From the NCBI GenBank assembly GCA_028278325.1, contig JANQEO010000119.1, forward strand, positions 1 through 48,599: a stretch of DNA of 48,599 nt, read 5' to 3'. This document shows positions 34,085 through 43,473 of this stretch, piece after piece (position 1 is the first letter of the stretch; every line of letters begins with the position of its first letter). The translations under genes and the position numbers were made by a program. The notes beneath the pieces were generated by a model, which did no database searches, was not told the origin of the DNA, and saw only the letters and a program-made list of their open reading frames with translations. The stretch comes from Candidatus Binatia bacterium. GTDB taxonomy: Bacteria > Desulfobacterota > Binatia > UBA1149 > JAJCZL01.

Positions 34085-35472
34085 CTTTTCGGCCCGGTCA
34101 TGAGTTCCGGCCGCACGGCATTGTCGAACTGCTCTGCCGTGCACAGGCCCATTTCCAGAGCCGTTTCTCTCAAGGTCTTGCCGTTGTGGTGTGCGGTCTT
34201 GGCAACCTTGGCCGCATTGTCGTAACCGATCACCGGGCTGAGTGCGGTGACCAGCATGAGCGAGCGTTCGAGGTTCTCGCGAATCCGCTCTTCGTTGGGC
34301 GTGATGCCTTCCACTGCGTGCTCGGTGAAAGACTCGGAGGCATCGGCGGTAAGGCGGATAGAGTTGAGACAGTTGAAGATCATCGAGGGTTTGAAGACAT
34401 TGAGCTCGAAGTGCCCGTTCGAGCCGGCAACGTTGATGGCCACGTCGTTGCCGAGAATCTGCGCGGCCACCATGGTCATGGCCTCGCACTGGGTCGGGTT
34501 GACCTTGCCTGGCATGATCGAGCTGCCGGGCTCGTTCTCGGGCAGGGCGATCTCCCCGATGCCGCAACGCGGCCCCGATCCGAGCAGGCGGATGTCGTTG
34601 GCCACCTTCATCAGGCTGCATGCCAAGGTCTTCAGAGCGCCGCTGACCTCTACGATCGCGTCGTGAGCGGCCAGCGCTTCGAACTTGTTGGGAGCGGTGA
34701 CGAAAGGATACCCGGTTATCCTCGCGATCTCCGCGGCCGTGTTCTCCGCGTAACTTGGGTGAGCGTTGAGCCCGGTTCCTACGGCGGTTCCGCCCAGGGC
34801 CAGAGGTAGCAGGCTCTTGGCCGCCGTTTCTATGCGCCGTATGCCCTCGCGTATCTGCGCTGCATAGCCCGAGAACTCCTGGCCCAAGGTTAGAGGCGTC
34901 GCGTCTTGCAGGTGAGTCCGGCCGATCTTGACGATGCTCGCGAACTCATCCGCCTTGGCCGCCAGGGCCTTCTCGAGGCCGCGCAGGGCCGGCAGCAGAT
35001 GGGCGTCTATTCGCTCGTAAGCCGCCACGTGCATGGCGGTGGGGAAGGCGTCATTGGTCGACTGGCTTTTGTTGACGTCGTCGTTGGGGTGGACCGGCGT
35101 TTTGGAGCCGAGGGTGCCGCCGGCGAGCTCGATCGCACGGTTGGCGATGACCTCGTTGGCGTTCATGTTGGTCTGAGTGCCGGAGCCGGTTTGCCACACC
35201 ACAAGCGGGAAATGATCGTCGAGCTTCCCTTCGATCACTTCATCGCAGGCCTTGAGGATCAGGTCGGCCTTCTCTTGCGCTAGGCTTCCGAGTTCGCAGT
35301 TCGTCGTCGCTGCGGCCCGCTTCACGATACCTAAAGCCCTGATGAACTCGCGCGGGAAACGCTCGCCGCCGATCTTGAAGTTGTGCAGGCTGCGGGCGGT
35401 CTGAGCCCCGTAGTAGCGGTCCGAGGGGACCTCGATCTCGCCCATGCTGTCTGATTCTTTACGTACGGACAT
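34081..35472 (-). CDS. fumC: Class II fumarate hydratase
   Basis: This 463-residue homotetrameric, metal-free fumarase interconverts fumarate and L-malate in the TCA cycle. Conserved regions include [14 protein letters not shown] near residue 95, the [13 protein letters not shown] helix, [16 protein letters not shown], and the fumarase/aspartase signature [16 protein letters not shown] around 310-325 with the catalytic Ser. The AAGGAG ribosome binding site precedes the ATG. The 83-base gap to the M3 peptidase gene upstream leaves room for its own promoter, though the strand is shared. Its TGA overlaps the proposed CTG start of the transporter. Confidence 0.97.
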   Translation of the reverse strand: MSVRKESDSMGEIEVPSDRYYGAQTARSLHNFKIGGERFPREFIRALGIVKRAAATTNCELGSLAQEKADLILKACDEVIEGKLDDHFPLVVWQTGSGTQTNMNANEVIANRAIELAGGTLGSKTPVHPNDDVNKSQSTNDAFPTAMHVAAYERIDAHLLPALRGLEKALAAKADEFASIVKIGRTHLQDATPLTLGQEFSGYAAQIREGIRRIETAAKSLLPLALGGTAVGTGLNAHPSYAENTAAEIARITGYPFVTAPNKFEALAAHDAIVEVSGALKTLACSLMKVANDIRLLGSGPRCGIGEIALPENEPGSSIMPGKVNPTQCEAMTMVAAQILGNDVAINVAGSNGHFELNVFKPSMIFNCLNSIRLTADASESFTEHAVEGITPNEERIRENLERSLMLVTALSPVIGYDNAAKVAKTAHHNGKTLRETALEMGLCTAEQFDNAVRPELMTGPKS

Positions 35473-35555
35473 TCGCGTCTCTCCTTGCGCTTCAGCAACA
35501 CGACTAGCCCAAGCCGGTGCCGATGTGAATCGACGTCAGCCGGAGCCGCCCGGCA

Positions 35556-37655
35556 CTAGGCCAGACCGTTGTGTCTCAGTAGTGCGTCGGGGGTGGCGTC
35601 ACGGCCGCGGAAGCGGCGGAACACCTCGCCCGGATCCACGCCGCCTCCCGAGGCAAGGACGTTGTCACGGTAGTGTGCCCCGACCCGGGCTACGGCCTCA
35701 CTGTCGTCGAGCCCCGCTTCCTCGAAAGCGGCGAAGGCGTCCGCGCTCAGCACCTCGGCCCACTTGTAGCCGTAATAGCCGGCAGCGTAGCCGCCCGCGA
35801 AGATGTGCGTGAAGCCGCAGAGAAACCTGTCCTCGTCCAGGATCTGCATCACGGTATTGTGCTCGGCGATGCGCCGCTGCACGTCAAAGACCGTCTCGCC
35901 GCCGCCGGGTTGATAGCGATTGTGCAGCTCGAGGTCGATTCGCGAGAAATACACTTGTCTTAAAAGGTTGCTGCCGGCCCTGTAGGTGCGTGCGGCGACG
36001 ATCTTGTCGAAGAGTTCGTCGGGCAACGGTTTGCCGGTTTCGAAGTGTCCGCTCAGGCCCCTGAGCGTATCGCGGTGATAGCACCAGTTCTCCATGAACT
36101 GGCTGGGCAGTTCGACGGCATCCCACTCTATTCCCCGTATGCCCGAAGCCAGACCGCAATCGACCTTGGTCAGCATGTGCTGAAGCCCGTGGCCGAACTC
36201 GTGGAAGAGGATCTTGACCTCGGTGAAGTTCATGAGCGAGGGTCTGCCTTCTACCGGAGGCGCCTGGTTGCAGATCAGATAGGCAACGGGACAACGTGTC
36301 GGGCCGGACTCGTCGAGGGTCGGGCGCGCGCGTCCGGCGCATTCGTCCATCCACGCCCCTCCGCGCTTTTCCGCAGGTCGGCTGTAGGGGTCGAGGTAGA
36401 ACGCGGCCAGCTGCTTGCCGCCCTCGTCGTGAACCTTGAAGTAGTGCACGTCTTCGTGCCATACGGGGACTTCACCGTCTGCAGCCTTGATACGCACCCC
36501 GAAGAGACGCTCGGTGAGCTCGAACAGCCCTTCGAGCACGCGCGGAAGGGGAAAGTAGGGGCGTAGCTCTTCGTCATTGAAGTCATAGCGGGACTCGCGC
36601 AGCCGCTCGGCCCAAAAGGGTATGTCCCACAGGGCTACGTCTCTGCCTTCCTCATCGGACTCCGCAATCGCCAGAGCCTTGACGTCGTCGAGGTCCCGCG
36701 AAGCTGCGTCGAAGGCCGCAGAGTGTAGACGAGTCAATAAAGACTCCACCGCTTCCACATCCGGGGCCATTTTCACCGCCAGGCTCATCTCGGCGTAGTT
36801 GCGATAGCCCAGTATGAGGGCCTGCTCGTGGCGCTTGGCGAGGATGTCATCGATCAGGCTGGTGTTGTCGGTATCTCCCTGGCTGGCGCGCGTGATGTAG
36901 GATTTGTACACCTTCTCCCTGAGATTCCGGCGCCGGCAGTGCTCCATGAAGGGTACGAAGCTGGGGGGATCGAGGGTGAAGCGCCACGGTCCGTCCTCCG
37001 CGCTCGCATTCTCGTGACCGGCGGCGCGCGCCGATACGACCGCGAGTTGGATGAGGCTGGGCGGGAGCCCCTCGATGTCATCGTGGTCGTCGAGGGTGAG
37101 GGAGAACTCCTTGATCGAGTCAAGAACGTTGTTGCTAAAGCGCGAGTAGAGTTCGGCAAGCTCGGCTTCCAAGCGGGTGAACCGTGACTTTGCTTCGCCT
37201 TCAAGGCCCACGCCGCTCAGGCGGGCGTCGCGGAGAAGGTTGTCGATGATGCGTCGTTGTCCCGCTTCGAGTGACTGCCATTCGCTACCCGCTTTGACGG
37301 CCTCGAGCTTTTCGTAGACCGCTCGGCTTTGGGCCAGACGCATGTTGAAGGCTACGACCTCGCCCAGCACGGTGTCGTAAGCTTCACGCAGCTCGGTGCT
37401 GTTCTTTACCCCCATGAGGTGGCCTACGGTTCCCCATGCGGTTGCCAATCGGTCGATCATGACCTCGATGGGGCGCACTGTTTCCTGCCAGCCGGTCTCG
37501 GGCGTCGCCTCCACGTCGTCGAGTTCCCGGGAGAGTTGTTCGAGGATGGTGCGGATGGCGGGAACGACGTGAGAGGGCTCGATGAGATTGAAGCGCGGAG
37601 GCAGCGGCTGATCCAGCAAAGGGTTGCCGCCGGGGTGTTCGGCGCCGGCTGTCAT
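35556..37655 (-). CDS. prlC: M3 family zinc oligopeptidase (OpdA/PrlC-like)
   Basis: This 699-residue cytoplasmic zinc metallopeptidase degrades peptides released by other proteases or signal peptides. The zinc site is HEFGH at 485-489 with the third ligand Glu about 25 residues later, in the stretch ending WDAVELPSQFMENW. Other family motifs are AWMDEC, GAHYRDNVLASGGG near the C-terminus, and FAGGYAAGYYGYKWAEV. It is full length for OpdA-type enzymes. The ATG follows the crotonase TAG without a gap, so it belongs to the acyl-CoA operon by position although its function differs. Confidence 0.93.
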   Translation of the reverse strand: MTAGAEHPGGNPLLDQPLPPRFNLIEPSHVVPAIRTILEQLSRELDDVEATPETGWQETVRPIEVMIDRLATAWGTVGHLMGVKNSTELREAYDTVLGEVVAFNMRLAQSRAVYEKLEAVKAGSEWQSLEAGQRRIIDNLLRDARLSGVGLEGEAKSRFTRLEAELAELYSRFSNNVLDSIKEFSLTLDDHDDIEGLPPSLIQLAVVSARAAGHENASAEDGPWRFTLDPPSFVPFMEHCRRRNLREKVYKSYITRASQGDTDNTSLIDDILAKRHEQALILGYRNYAEMSLAVKMAPDVEAVESLLTRLHSAAFDAASRDLDDVKALAIAESDEEGRDVALWDIPFWAERLRESRYDFNDEELRPYFPLPRVLEGLFELTERLFGVRIKAADGEVPVWHEDVHYFKVHDEGGKQLAAFYLDPYSRPAEKRGGAWMDECAGRARPTLDESGPTRCPVAYLICNQAPPVEGRPSLMNFTEVKILFHEFGHGLQHMLTKVDCGLASGIRGIEWDAVELPSQFMENWCYHRDTLRGLSGHFETGKPLPDELFDKIVAARTYRAGSNLLRQVYFSRIDLELHNRYQPGGGETVFDVQRRIAEHNTVMQILDEDRFLCGFTHIFAGGYAAGYYGYKWAEVLSADAFAAFEEAGLDDSEAVARVGAHYRDNVLASGGGVDPGEVFRRFRGRDATPDALLRHNGLA

Positions 37656-38453
37656 CTACTTCTTGCCCGGCTTCTCGAAAGCGCCGTGGCGGCCGGCACC
37701 CGCACTGAAACGCTTGGCGCCTTCGAGAGTCTCGCCGCTCGCTATCACTTCCATGCCGCGCTTGGTTTCGTTCTCGAGGGCCGCGTTCACCGACATGCCG
37801 GTCTGCTCGTATGCACTGAGTCGGTCCGAGCGCATGCACATCTGTGGGAAGGTGGCGACTTCGGCTGCCAGCTCTTCGCCCGCGGCCCTGGCCCGGCCTT
37901 CGGCCACCACTCGATCCACCAAGCCGATGGCTTTGGCTTCGTCGGCTTCCACGGGCCGCCCCGTCAAGATCATGTCCATCGCGCGCCCCATGCCGATGAT
38001 TCGAGGTAGTCTCACGGTGCCGCCGTCGACCAAGGGGACTCCCCAGCGCCTGCAGAACACTCCGAGTTTGGCGCCTTCCTCGGCCACTCGCATGTCGCAC
38101 CAGAGCGCCAACTCCAGCCCTCCCGCTACCGCGTAGCCGGCGATTGCCGCGATCACCGGCTTGGACAGCGTCATGCGCGTCGGCCCCATGGGCCCGTCGC
38201 CGGTTTCTCTTACGATGTTGCCTCCGCCCCCGGCGACGCCCTTCAGGTCAGCGCCCGCGCAGAAGTTGCCGCCGTCGCCGAAGAGCACGGCTACCAGACT
38301 GGATTCGTCGGCCTCGAACTCGTGAAAGGCGTCTGCGAGTTGGGCGGCGGTGTCTCTGTCGACGGCGTTTCGCCGCTCGGGTCGCGAAAGGATGACCGTG
38401 TAGACGGGGCCGTTCTTCTCGACGCTGACAGCCACCGGCTTTGTCCCGCTCAA
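37656..38453 (-). CDS. Enoyl-CoA hydratase/isomerase family protein
   Basis: This 265-residue crotonase-fold protein would hydrate or isomerise an acyl-CoA thioester. The oxyanion-hole segments are FCAGADLKG near residue 70 and AGYAVAGGLELALWCD near 115-130. WGVPLVDGGTVRLPRIIG near 140-157 is where one of the catalytic Glu residues of classical hydratases lies; here VDGGT has Asp in that region, so the exact reaction is open. The start is TTG at 38453, overlapping the stop of the upstream acyl-CoA dehydrogenase (TTGA). It probably acts after the two dehydrogenases in beta-oxidation or amino-acid breakdown. Confidence 0.9.
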   Translation of the reverse strand: MSGTKPVAVSVEKNGPVYTVILSRPERRNAVDRDTAAQLADAFHEFEADESSLVAVLFGDGGNFCAGADLKGVAGGGGNIVRETGDGPMGPTRMTLSKPVIAAIAGYAVAGGLELALWCDMRVAEEGAKLGVFCRRWGVPLVDGGTVRLPRIIGMGRAMDMILTGRPVEADEAKAIGLVDRVVAEGRARAAGEELAAEVATFPQMCMRSDRLSAYEQTGMSVNAALENETKRGMEVIASGETLEGAKRFSAGAGRHGAFEKPGKK

Positions 38454-39595
38454 TCCTGGAGCACGCTGCGTGCGATGACTACCCGCTGGATCTCGCTGGT
38501 GCCTTCGTAGATCTCGGTGATCTTGGCATCACGGAAGTGCCGCTCCACAGGGTACTCGCGCGAATAGCCGTTGCCGCCGTGAACCTGCACGGCCTTGGTC
38601 GCAACCCAGTTGGCAGTCTCGGAAGCGAACACCTTGGCCATGGCTGCCTCGGTTCCGTAAGGGCGTCTGTGATCCTTGCGGTGTGCAGCGCGCAATGTCA
38701 TCAAGCGGGCAGCGTCGATGCGCGTGGCCATGTCGGCAAGGTAGAACTGAATGGCTTGGAACTGAGAGATAGGGCCGCCGAATGCCGTCCTCTCTTTGGA
38801 GTACTCGCGCGCGGCTTCGTAAGCGGCGCGCGCTATGCCCACGGCTTGAGCGGCTATGCCGATGCGCCCACCGTCGAGAGTCGACATTGCCACCTTGAAG
38901 CCTCCGTTTTCCTCGCCGAGCACGTTGGCCGCCGGTACCTCGGCGTTTTCCAGGATGATCTGGCAGGTGGCCGAGCCGCAGATGCCCAGCTTGTCCTCGA
39001 TGGCCCCGACCGAGTAGCCGGGAGTGCGGTGAGCGTCGACCAAGAAAGCCGTGATGCCCTTGACCCCTTTCTCGGGCTCGCTCATGGCGAAGATCAGCGC
39101 GGTGTCGGCGAAGGGGCCGTTGGTGATCCAGTTCTTGGTACCGTTGAGGATGTAGACGTCGCCCTTGCGCTCGGCTTTGGTCGCCTGGTTGGCCGCGTCA
39201 GAACCGGTGCCCGGCTCGGAAAGGCAAAAGCAGCCGAGCTTCTCGCCGCTGGCCAGAGGCTTCAGCCATTTGTCCTTTTGCTCGTCGGTTCCGAACTTGA
39301 GTATGGGATCGGATACCAGCGAGTTGTTCACGCTCATGACCACACCGGTCGTCGCGCAGGCCGCGCTGATTTCTTCGAGCGCCACGATGTAGCTGACGAC
39401 GTCGCCGCCCGAGCCTCCCCATTCCTCGGGGATGAACATGCCCATGAAGCCGAGCTCGGCCATGTGCGGCAACAGCTCGACCGGAAAGTGGTGTTCTCGG
39501 TCGACCCGGGTTGCAAGAGGCTTGACCTCGTTCTGCGCGAAGCTTCGCGCCATGTCCCGGATCATCTTCTGGTGGTGATTGAGTTCGAAGTTCAT
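38450..39595 (-). CDS. Acyl-CoA dehydrogenase, short/branched-chain type
   Basis: This 381-residue flavoenzyme oxidises an acyl-CoA to the 2-enoyl-CoA and passes electrons to ETF. N-terminal, middle and C-terminal acyl-CoA dehydrogenase domains are all present. FCLSEPGTGSDAA is the flavin-binding signature near 130. RTAFGGPISQFQAIQF lies in the C-terminal helix bundle. The catalytic Glu is in ITEIYEGTSEIQR near residue 365, as in short-chain and butyryl-CoA enzymes. It starts 3 bases after the next dehydrogenase and is coupled to the crotonase. Confidence 0.95.
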   Translation of the reverse strand: MNFELNHHQKMIRDMARSFAQNEVKPLATRVDREHHFPVELLPHMAELGFMGMFIPEEWGGSGGDVVSYIVALEEISAACATTGVVMSVNNSLVSDPILKFGTDEQKDKWLKPLASGEKLGCFCLSEPGTGSDAANQATKAERKGDVYILNGTKNWITNGPFADTALIFAMSEPEKGVKGITAFLVDAHRTPGYSVGAIEDKLGICGSATCQIILENAEVPAANVLGEENGGFKVAMSTLDGGRIGIAAQAVGIARAAYEAAREYSKERTAFGGPISQFQAIQFYLADMATRIDAARLMTLRAAHRKDHRRPYGTEAAMAKVFASETANWVATKAVQVHGGNGYSREYPVERHFRDAKITEIYEGTSEIQRVVIARSVLQD

Positions 39596-39598
39596 CTT

Positions 39599-40825
39599 CT
39601 ACTCCGCCTTCGACAACAGGCTTCGCGCTATTGCGCTTACTTGGATTTCATCGGTGCCGCCGTAGATCTGCAGCACTTTGGCATCGCGGCAAAGCTGCTC
39701 GACTTGGAACTCGGCCATGTAACCGTTGCCGCCGAAAAGCTGTACGGCTTCCAGGCAGACTTCCATGGCCGCTTGGGCGGCGTAAAGCTTGTAGGCCGAG
39801 GCTTCGGCCAGGCTGACCCTCTTGCCCCTGCTGGAGGCTTCGATCTGATGGAAGACCATGTTTTGTAGGTTCACACGCGCCACTTCCATCTTGGCGAGCT
39901 TGAGCTGAATCAACTGGTACTCGCCGATGGGCTTGCCGAAGGCGACACGCGTGCGTGCGTAGTCCACCGAGAGTTTCAAGCATTGCTCCACTATGCCGAG
40001 GGCCATGGCCGCCACGCCGGTGCGTTCGGTCGAGAAAGTTTCCTTGGCGCCGGAACGCGACTGTACCTTTTCGGTCTCTCCGAGAAGGCGGTCCTTTCCT
40101 GCGCGTACGTCTTCGAGGAACAGTTCTCCCGTCGGCGAGGAATGCAGTCCCATCTTGCGCATGGGCTTCGACTGGGTCAGTCCTTCCATCCCCGAGTCCA
40201 ATACGAAGGTCAGTACCTGACGATCTTTCGCTTCGTTGCCTTCGTCGAGCTTGCAGATGAATACGATGGTGTCGGCATAGGGACCGTTGGTTATGAAGGT
40301 CTTGTTGCCGTTGAGGATGTAGTCGTCACCGTCTCTGCGCGCCGATGCCTTCATTGCGCCGAAAGCGTCCGATCCGGAATCGGGTTCGGTGATCGCCCAT
40401 GCCCCCACCTTGTCGAGGGTCAGTAGATCCAGGGCCCAGCGCTTCTTTTGCGCCAGCGTGCCCTTGGACATGATGGCCGATGCCGTCAGCCCCACGCTGA
40501 CTCCCATGGCCGTGACCATGCCCGGGCAGTAGCGGCACAGTTCGATGATGGGAATGAGCTGCATCGCGGCCGAATCGGTGTCGCCGCTTCCCGCGGCCCT
40601 CTCCTGTCTGGCAGTGTCGGCGCCGTTTCCTTCGCGGGCGATCTGGCGCTCGAATCGCTGCTTGGCCATCTCGTCGATGCCGAAGGTCTTGAACATCTTT
40701 CGCAACACGTCGTAGGGAGGAGTGTCGCCGTGCTCGAGCTCCTCCAGGTTGGGCACGATCTCGGCGTCGATGAAGCGCCGGATCGCATCGCGCATCATCT
40801 CCTGTTGCTCGTTCCATTCGATCAT
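39599..40825 (-). CDS. Acyl-CoA dehydrogenase with displaced catalytic Glu
   Basis: This 408-residue acyl-CoA dehydrogenase heads the minus-strand operon. ITEPDSGSDAFG is the flavin signature. The usual catalytic EGT is replaced by GGT (IYGGTDEIQ). In long-chain and isovaleryl-CoA dehydrogenases the base sits instead on helix G, and FSTERTGVAAMALG in this protein offers a Glu at that place. The N-terminal domain carries a short charged insert (about 60-80, EGNGADTARQERAAGSG) not usual for the family. Substrate class is therefore probably long or branched chain. The 106 bases upstream, before fetB, should hold the operon promoter. Confidence 0.92.
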   Translation of the reverse strand: MIEWNEQQEMMRDAIRRFIDAEIVPNLEELEHGDTPPYDVLRKMFKTFGIDEMAKQRFERQIAREGNGADTARQERAAGSGDTDSAAMQLIPIIELCRYCPGMVTAMGVSVGLTASAIMSKGTLAQKKRWALDLLTLDKVGAWAITEPDSGSDAFGAMKASARRDGDDYILNGNKTFITNGPYADTIVFICKLDEGNEAKDRQVLTFVLDSGMEGLTQSKPMRKMGLHSSPTGELFLEDVRAGKDRLLGETEKVQSRSGAKETFSTERTGVAAMALGIVEQCLKLSVDYARTRVAFGKPIGEYQLIQLKLAKMEVARVNLQNMVFHQIEASSRGKRVSLAEASAYKLYAAQAAMEVCLEAVQLFGGNGYMAEFQVEQLCRDAKVLQIYGGTDEIQVSAIARSLLSKAE

Positions 40826-40931
40826 TACTGAGGCTCCTGCACTTTTCGGGGTAAGGCGGTCATCAGTCGAATACCGCCGCCGGAATGAAGGCGGCTAGTC
40901 TAGCGAGGGCGGCGCGCCGAACGAAACGAGC

Positions 40932-41741
40932 TTACCAGGCGGCCTCGGTAGGGCTCAGGCGGTCGAGTCGGAGGCGCTGGCGCTTGTCGGTAAGACGCCA
41001 AGCGCTGGCGAATACACCCAACAGCACGCCGATTCCCGTCGCACCGGCGATCAGGAACATGATCAGGATCTGGTACTTGATTGCTTGGGCCGGATCGATG
41101 CCCGCGAGAATCTGGCCCGTCATCATTCCTGGCAGGATGACGAGCCCGGACGCAGACATGGCGTTCACGATCGGTATCAGGCCGCTGCGCATCGATTGGC
41201 GCAAGTCGGCACCGAACGCTTCGAAGGCCGTAGCTCCGAGAGCCAGTCTCGCTTCGATCGCCGAACGGTCGCGCACCACCGACACATTTAGAGTATCGAG
41301 CGCTATGCTCAGCCCCGTCATCGTGTTCCCCAGCACCATCCCCAGAAGTGGTATGGCATAGCGCGGGTGGTACCAGGGGCTCGGCTGCACCTGCACGGTG
41401 AGGGCGATGATAGTGACAAGAGTGGCGGCGATCAGCATGCTCGAAGTGCCCAGGCCGTAGGCCCACCAACCGGCCAGGCGTCGGCTCTGGCGTGCGCGGA
41501 TCTCACGGCCGGCAAACGCCACCATTGCGGCGGCCGCCAAAGCCGTCCACATCGGGGAGACAGTCGCGAACAGGTACTTCAGTACCAGACCGAGTAAGCT
41601 CAACTGCACGAGCATGCGTATCGCGGCCGTGATCAGCCGCTTCTCGATCCCGAGTCGCAGGCGGTATGAGAGCACGCCGTTGATCAGTACCAACAGCGAG
41701 GCCGTGAACAGGTCGAGCGTGGTGACGGGGATGAAGTTCAT
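40932..41741 (-). CDS. fetB: ABC transporter permease, FetB (UPF0014) family
   Basis: This 269-residue inner-membrane protein has about seven spans and the UPF0014 signature near the C-terminus, VILPGMMTGQILAGIDP, followed by IKYQILIMF. In E. coli FetAB is linked to iron export and oxidative stress resistance; the substrate here is not proven. The ATG at 41741 overlaps the stop of the ATPase gene (ATGA), so the two form a coupled transporter pair. Confidence 0.9.
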   Translation of the reverse strand: MNFIPVTTLDLFTASLLVLINGVLSYRLRLGIEKRLITAAIRMLVQLSLLGLVLKYLFATVSPMWTALAAAAMVAFAGREIRARQSRRLAGWWAYGLGTSSMLIAATLVTIIALTVQVQPSPWYHPRYAIPLLGMVLGNTMTGLSIALDTLNVSVVRDRSAIEARLALGATAFEAFGADLRQSMRSGLIPIVNAMSASGLVILPGMMTGQILAGIDPAQAIKYQILIMFLIAGATGIGVLLGVFASAWRLTDKRQRLRLDRLSPTEAAW

Positions 41742-42337
41742 GATGCTTCGCTCGTCAGGCGGCCCTCCTCCAGACGCAGCCTCCTCGAAGCGACTCTTTT
41801 GGCTTGAGATTCATCGTGTGTCACCAGCAGTACGGAGGTGCCCTCGTCGACGGTGTCGGCGATCAGCCCTTCGACGACCAGGGTTGCCTCATGGTCTAGG
41901 GCCGAGGTCGGTTCGTCGAGAAGCATGACCCGGGGGCGAGCTTGCAGCAGCCTGACCAGTGCAAGACGCTGGCGCTCGCCCGTAGAGGTACGCGACAGCG
42001 GCCACTTCATGATGTCGTCGGGGAGTCCCAGGTGTGAGAGTGTTTCGACGGCGCCGGCATGGTCGGCGAAATGGGCGCCGACGATGTCTTCCCACCAGCC
42101 GGCATCGGTGGCCAGGTAACCCACCAGCCGGCGCCATTGTGGCCCGCTGAAACTTTCGCGCGATGCACCGTCGAGGCTTACCTGCGCATCGTTGGGGTCG
42201 AGGTCGGCGATGGCTCGCAACAGCACGGTCTTGCCGGCCCCCGAGCGCCCGACTATCGCAGTGACCGTGCCGCTCTTCAGCTCGAGGCCGACATCCACCA
42301 GTGCCAGGCGGTTCAGCCCGGTTACCTCCAGTCCCAT
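41738..42337 (-). CDS. fetA: ABC transporter ATP-binding protein, FetA-like
   Basis: This is an ABC ATPase of about 199 residues with Walker A GRSGAGKT, a signature read as STGERQR in place of LSGGQ, Walker B VMLLDEPTSALD and a switch His in LVTHD. The frame extends to an ATG at 42412, but the ATG at 42337 (MGLEVTGLNR) begins the normal ABC fold. It powers the FetB permease encoded just downstream. The divergent neighbour at 42485 leaves about 150 bases for two promoters. Confidence 0.88.
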   Translation of the reverse strand: MGLEVTGLNRLALVDVGLELKSGTVTAIVGRSGAGKTVLLRAIADLDPNDAQVSLDGASRESFSGPQWRRLVGYLATDAGWWEDIVGAHFADHAGAVETLSHLGLPDDIMKWPLSRTSTGERQRLALVRLLQARPRVMLLDEPTSALDHEATLVVEGLIADTVDEGTSVLLVTHDESQAKRVASRRLRLEEGRLTSEAS

Positions 42338-42484
42338 CGCGGCACCAGTAGACCAGCGGAACACGGCGATTGCTACAGCGTGTTCGCACAGCGTCGGCCA
42401 TGCAGATTGCAATTGCGCGCCTCGGATTTCTCGTCGCGTGCTCGGCCGGCTGGTTAGAATTGAAGGTTGGAGGCTGATCCAAAC

Positions 42485-43252
42485 GTGCGAGTTCCCAGAC
42501 TGACAGTTTTCGTCATGGCACTGGCGTTCGTGCTTCTGTGCTCAGGCCGGGCGGATGCCGAGATCAGCTTGGTCGGTGTCGTCGTCAACGCCGCGGAGCC
42601 GGAGCGTTCCATCGCCATCATCGACGGGCGCATGCTCAACCCGGGCGACATGGTCTCGGGGCTGAGACTGTCCGAGGTGAGGGTCGATTCGGTTCTGCTC
42701 GTGGACGACGGTACAGGGCAGGCCTACCGATTGAATCTGGCTCGCGACGAGGCCACGGCCAAGGAAACGGCTGCTGCCACTCAGAGCGGACCGACGCGCG
42801 CCGATGCCGGTCCTTCCTCGGCCGAACGCGCGGCGAGGGGAGCCATCGCAAACGACAGCCTATTGAAGAAGCTCAACCCGTTGAAGACTGTGTGGGCTGC
42901 CAATTCGACCATGGCCCAGGCATCGTTGAGGCAGATTCACAACGCCCAGGAGATGTACGCCATCCAGGATCCCGACCGCGACGGCAAGGATCACTACGCG
43001 CGCACCATACTCGAGCTCGCCGAGCACAAGCTGGTGCAGTCGGATCTGTCGGACGGAGAGAAGTTCGGCTACGCCTTCGAGCTGCGCGCCTGGGAAGACA
43101 AGTCCGGTCCTCACTACGAAGTGTTTGCCACTCCTACCGCGGGCGGCGACGAGCAACCCTACCTTTACATCAACGAAAATGGCGTGATTCGCGGCCAACT
43201 CTATGGACGCGCCGGTTACGACAGCCCTCCTTATGAGGGCGGCCTCTTCTAG
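42485..43252 (+). CDS. Exported protein with GspC-like and pseudopilin-like segments
   Basis: This 255-residue protein starts at GTG 42485, with GGAGG at about 42469-42473 upstream; a TTG at 42467 is the alternative. It has a signal peptide ending in GRADA. Residues about 28-85 (GVVVNAAEPERSIAIIDGRM, then NPGDMVSGLRLSEVRVDSVLLV) resemble the periplasmic homology region of type II secretion GspC. A Ser/Ala-rich linker follows. Residues about 135-240 (LRQIHNAQEMYAIQDPDRDG, GYAFELRAW, YEVFATPTAGG) resemble the globular part of type II pseudopilins, without the N-terminal methylation helix. The combination is unusual and the function is unknown. No other secretion genes are nearby. Confidence 0.7.
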   Translation: MRVPRLTVFVMALAFVLLCSGRADAEISLVGVVVNAAEPERSIAIIDGRMLNPGDMVSGLRLSEVRVDSVLLVDDGTGQAYRLNLARDEATAKETAAATQSGPTRADAGPSSAERAARGAIANDSLLKKLNPLKTVWAANSTMAQASLRQIHNAQEMYAIQDPDRDGKDHYARTILELAEHKLVQSDLSDGEKFGYAFELRAWEDKSGPHYEVFATPTAGGDEQPYLYINENGVIRGQLYGRAGYDSPPYEGGLF

Positions 43253-43473
43253 AAATATCGCGTAAACAACCGGGCTTTGTGCCTTGTTTGGGCCTTTCAC
43301 CCGCATGGGGCTGGACACCCGCCGTGCCGGGGGCGTATAAGTCAGGCCTTACGTAATCGGCGGTTTCGACAGCCGCCGCCTGCCCCCATCGAAGCCCGCT
43401 AAACCAACGGATGCGGCAGCGGCGGCAGACCACGGCCGAGAGCCGCTGGTCGGTGACCGCCGGGGAGGCATAG

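Noticed and set aside
34085..34621. N-terminal extension of the EamA frame
   Set aside because: It overlaps fumC on the same strand in another frame and is Arg/Gly-rich nonsense before the first membrane span.
38441..39868. 475-residue plus-strand frame across the acyl-CoA dehydrogenase genes
   Set aside because: It is antisense to two well-recognised genes and its sequence is low-complexity shadow typical of GC-rich DNA.
43265..43290. AACAA...TTGTT inverted repeat after the GspC-like gene as a terminator
   Set aside because: The stem is interrupted and no T-run follows, so a terminator call is not supported.
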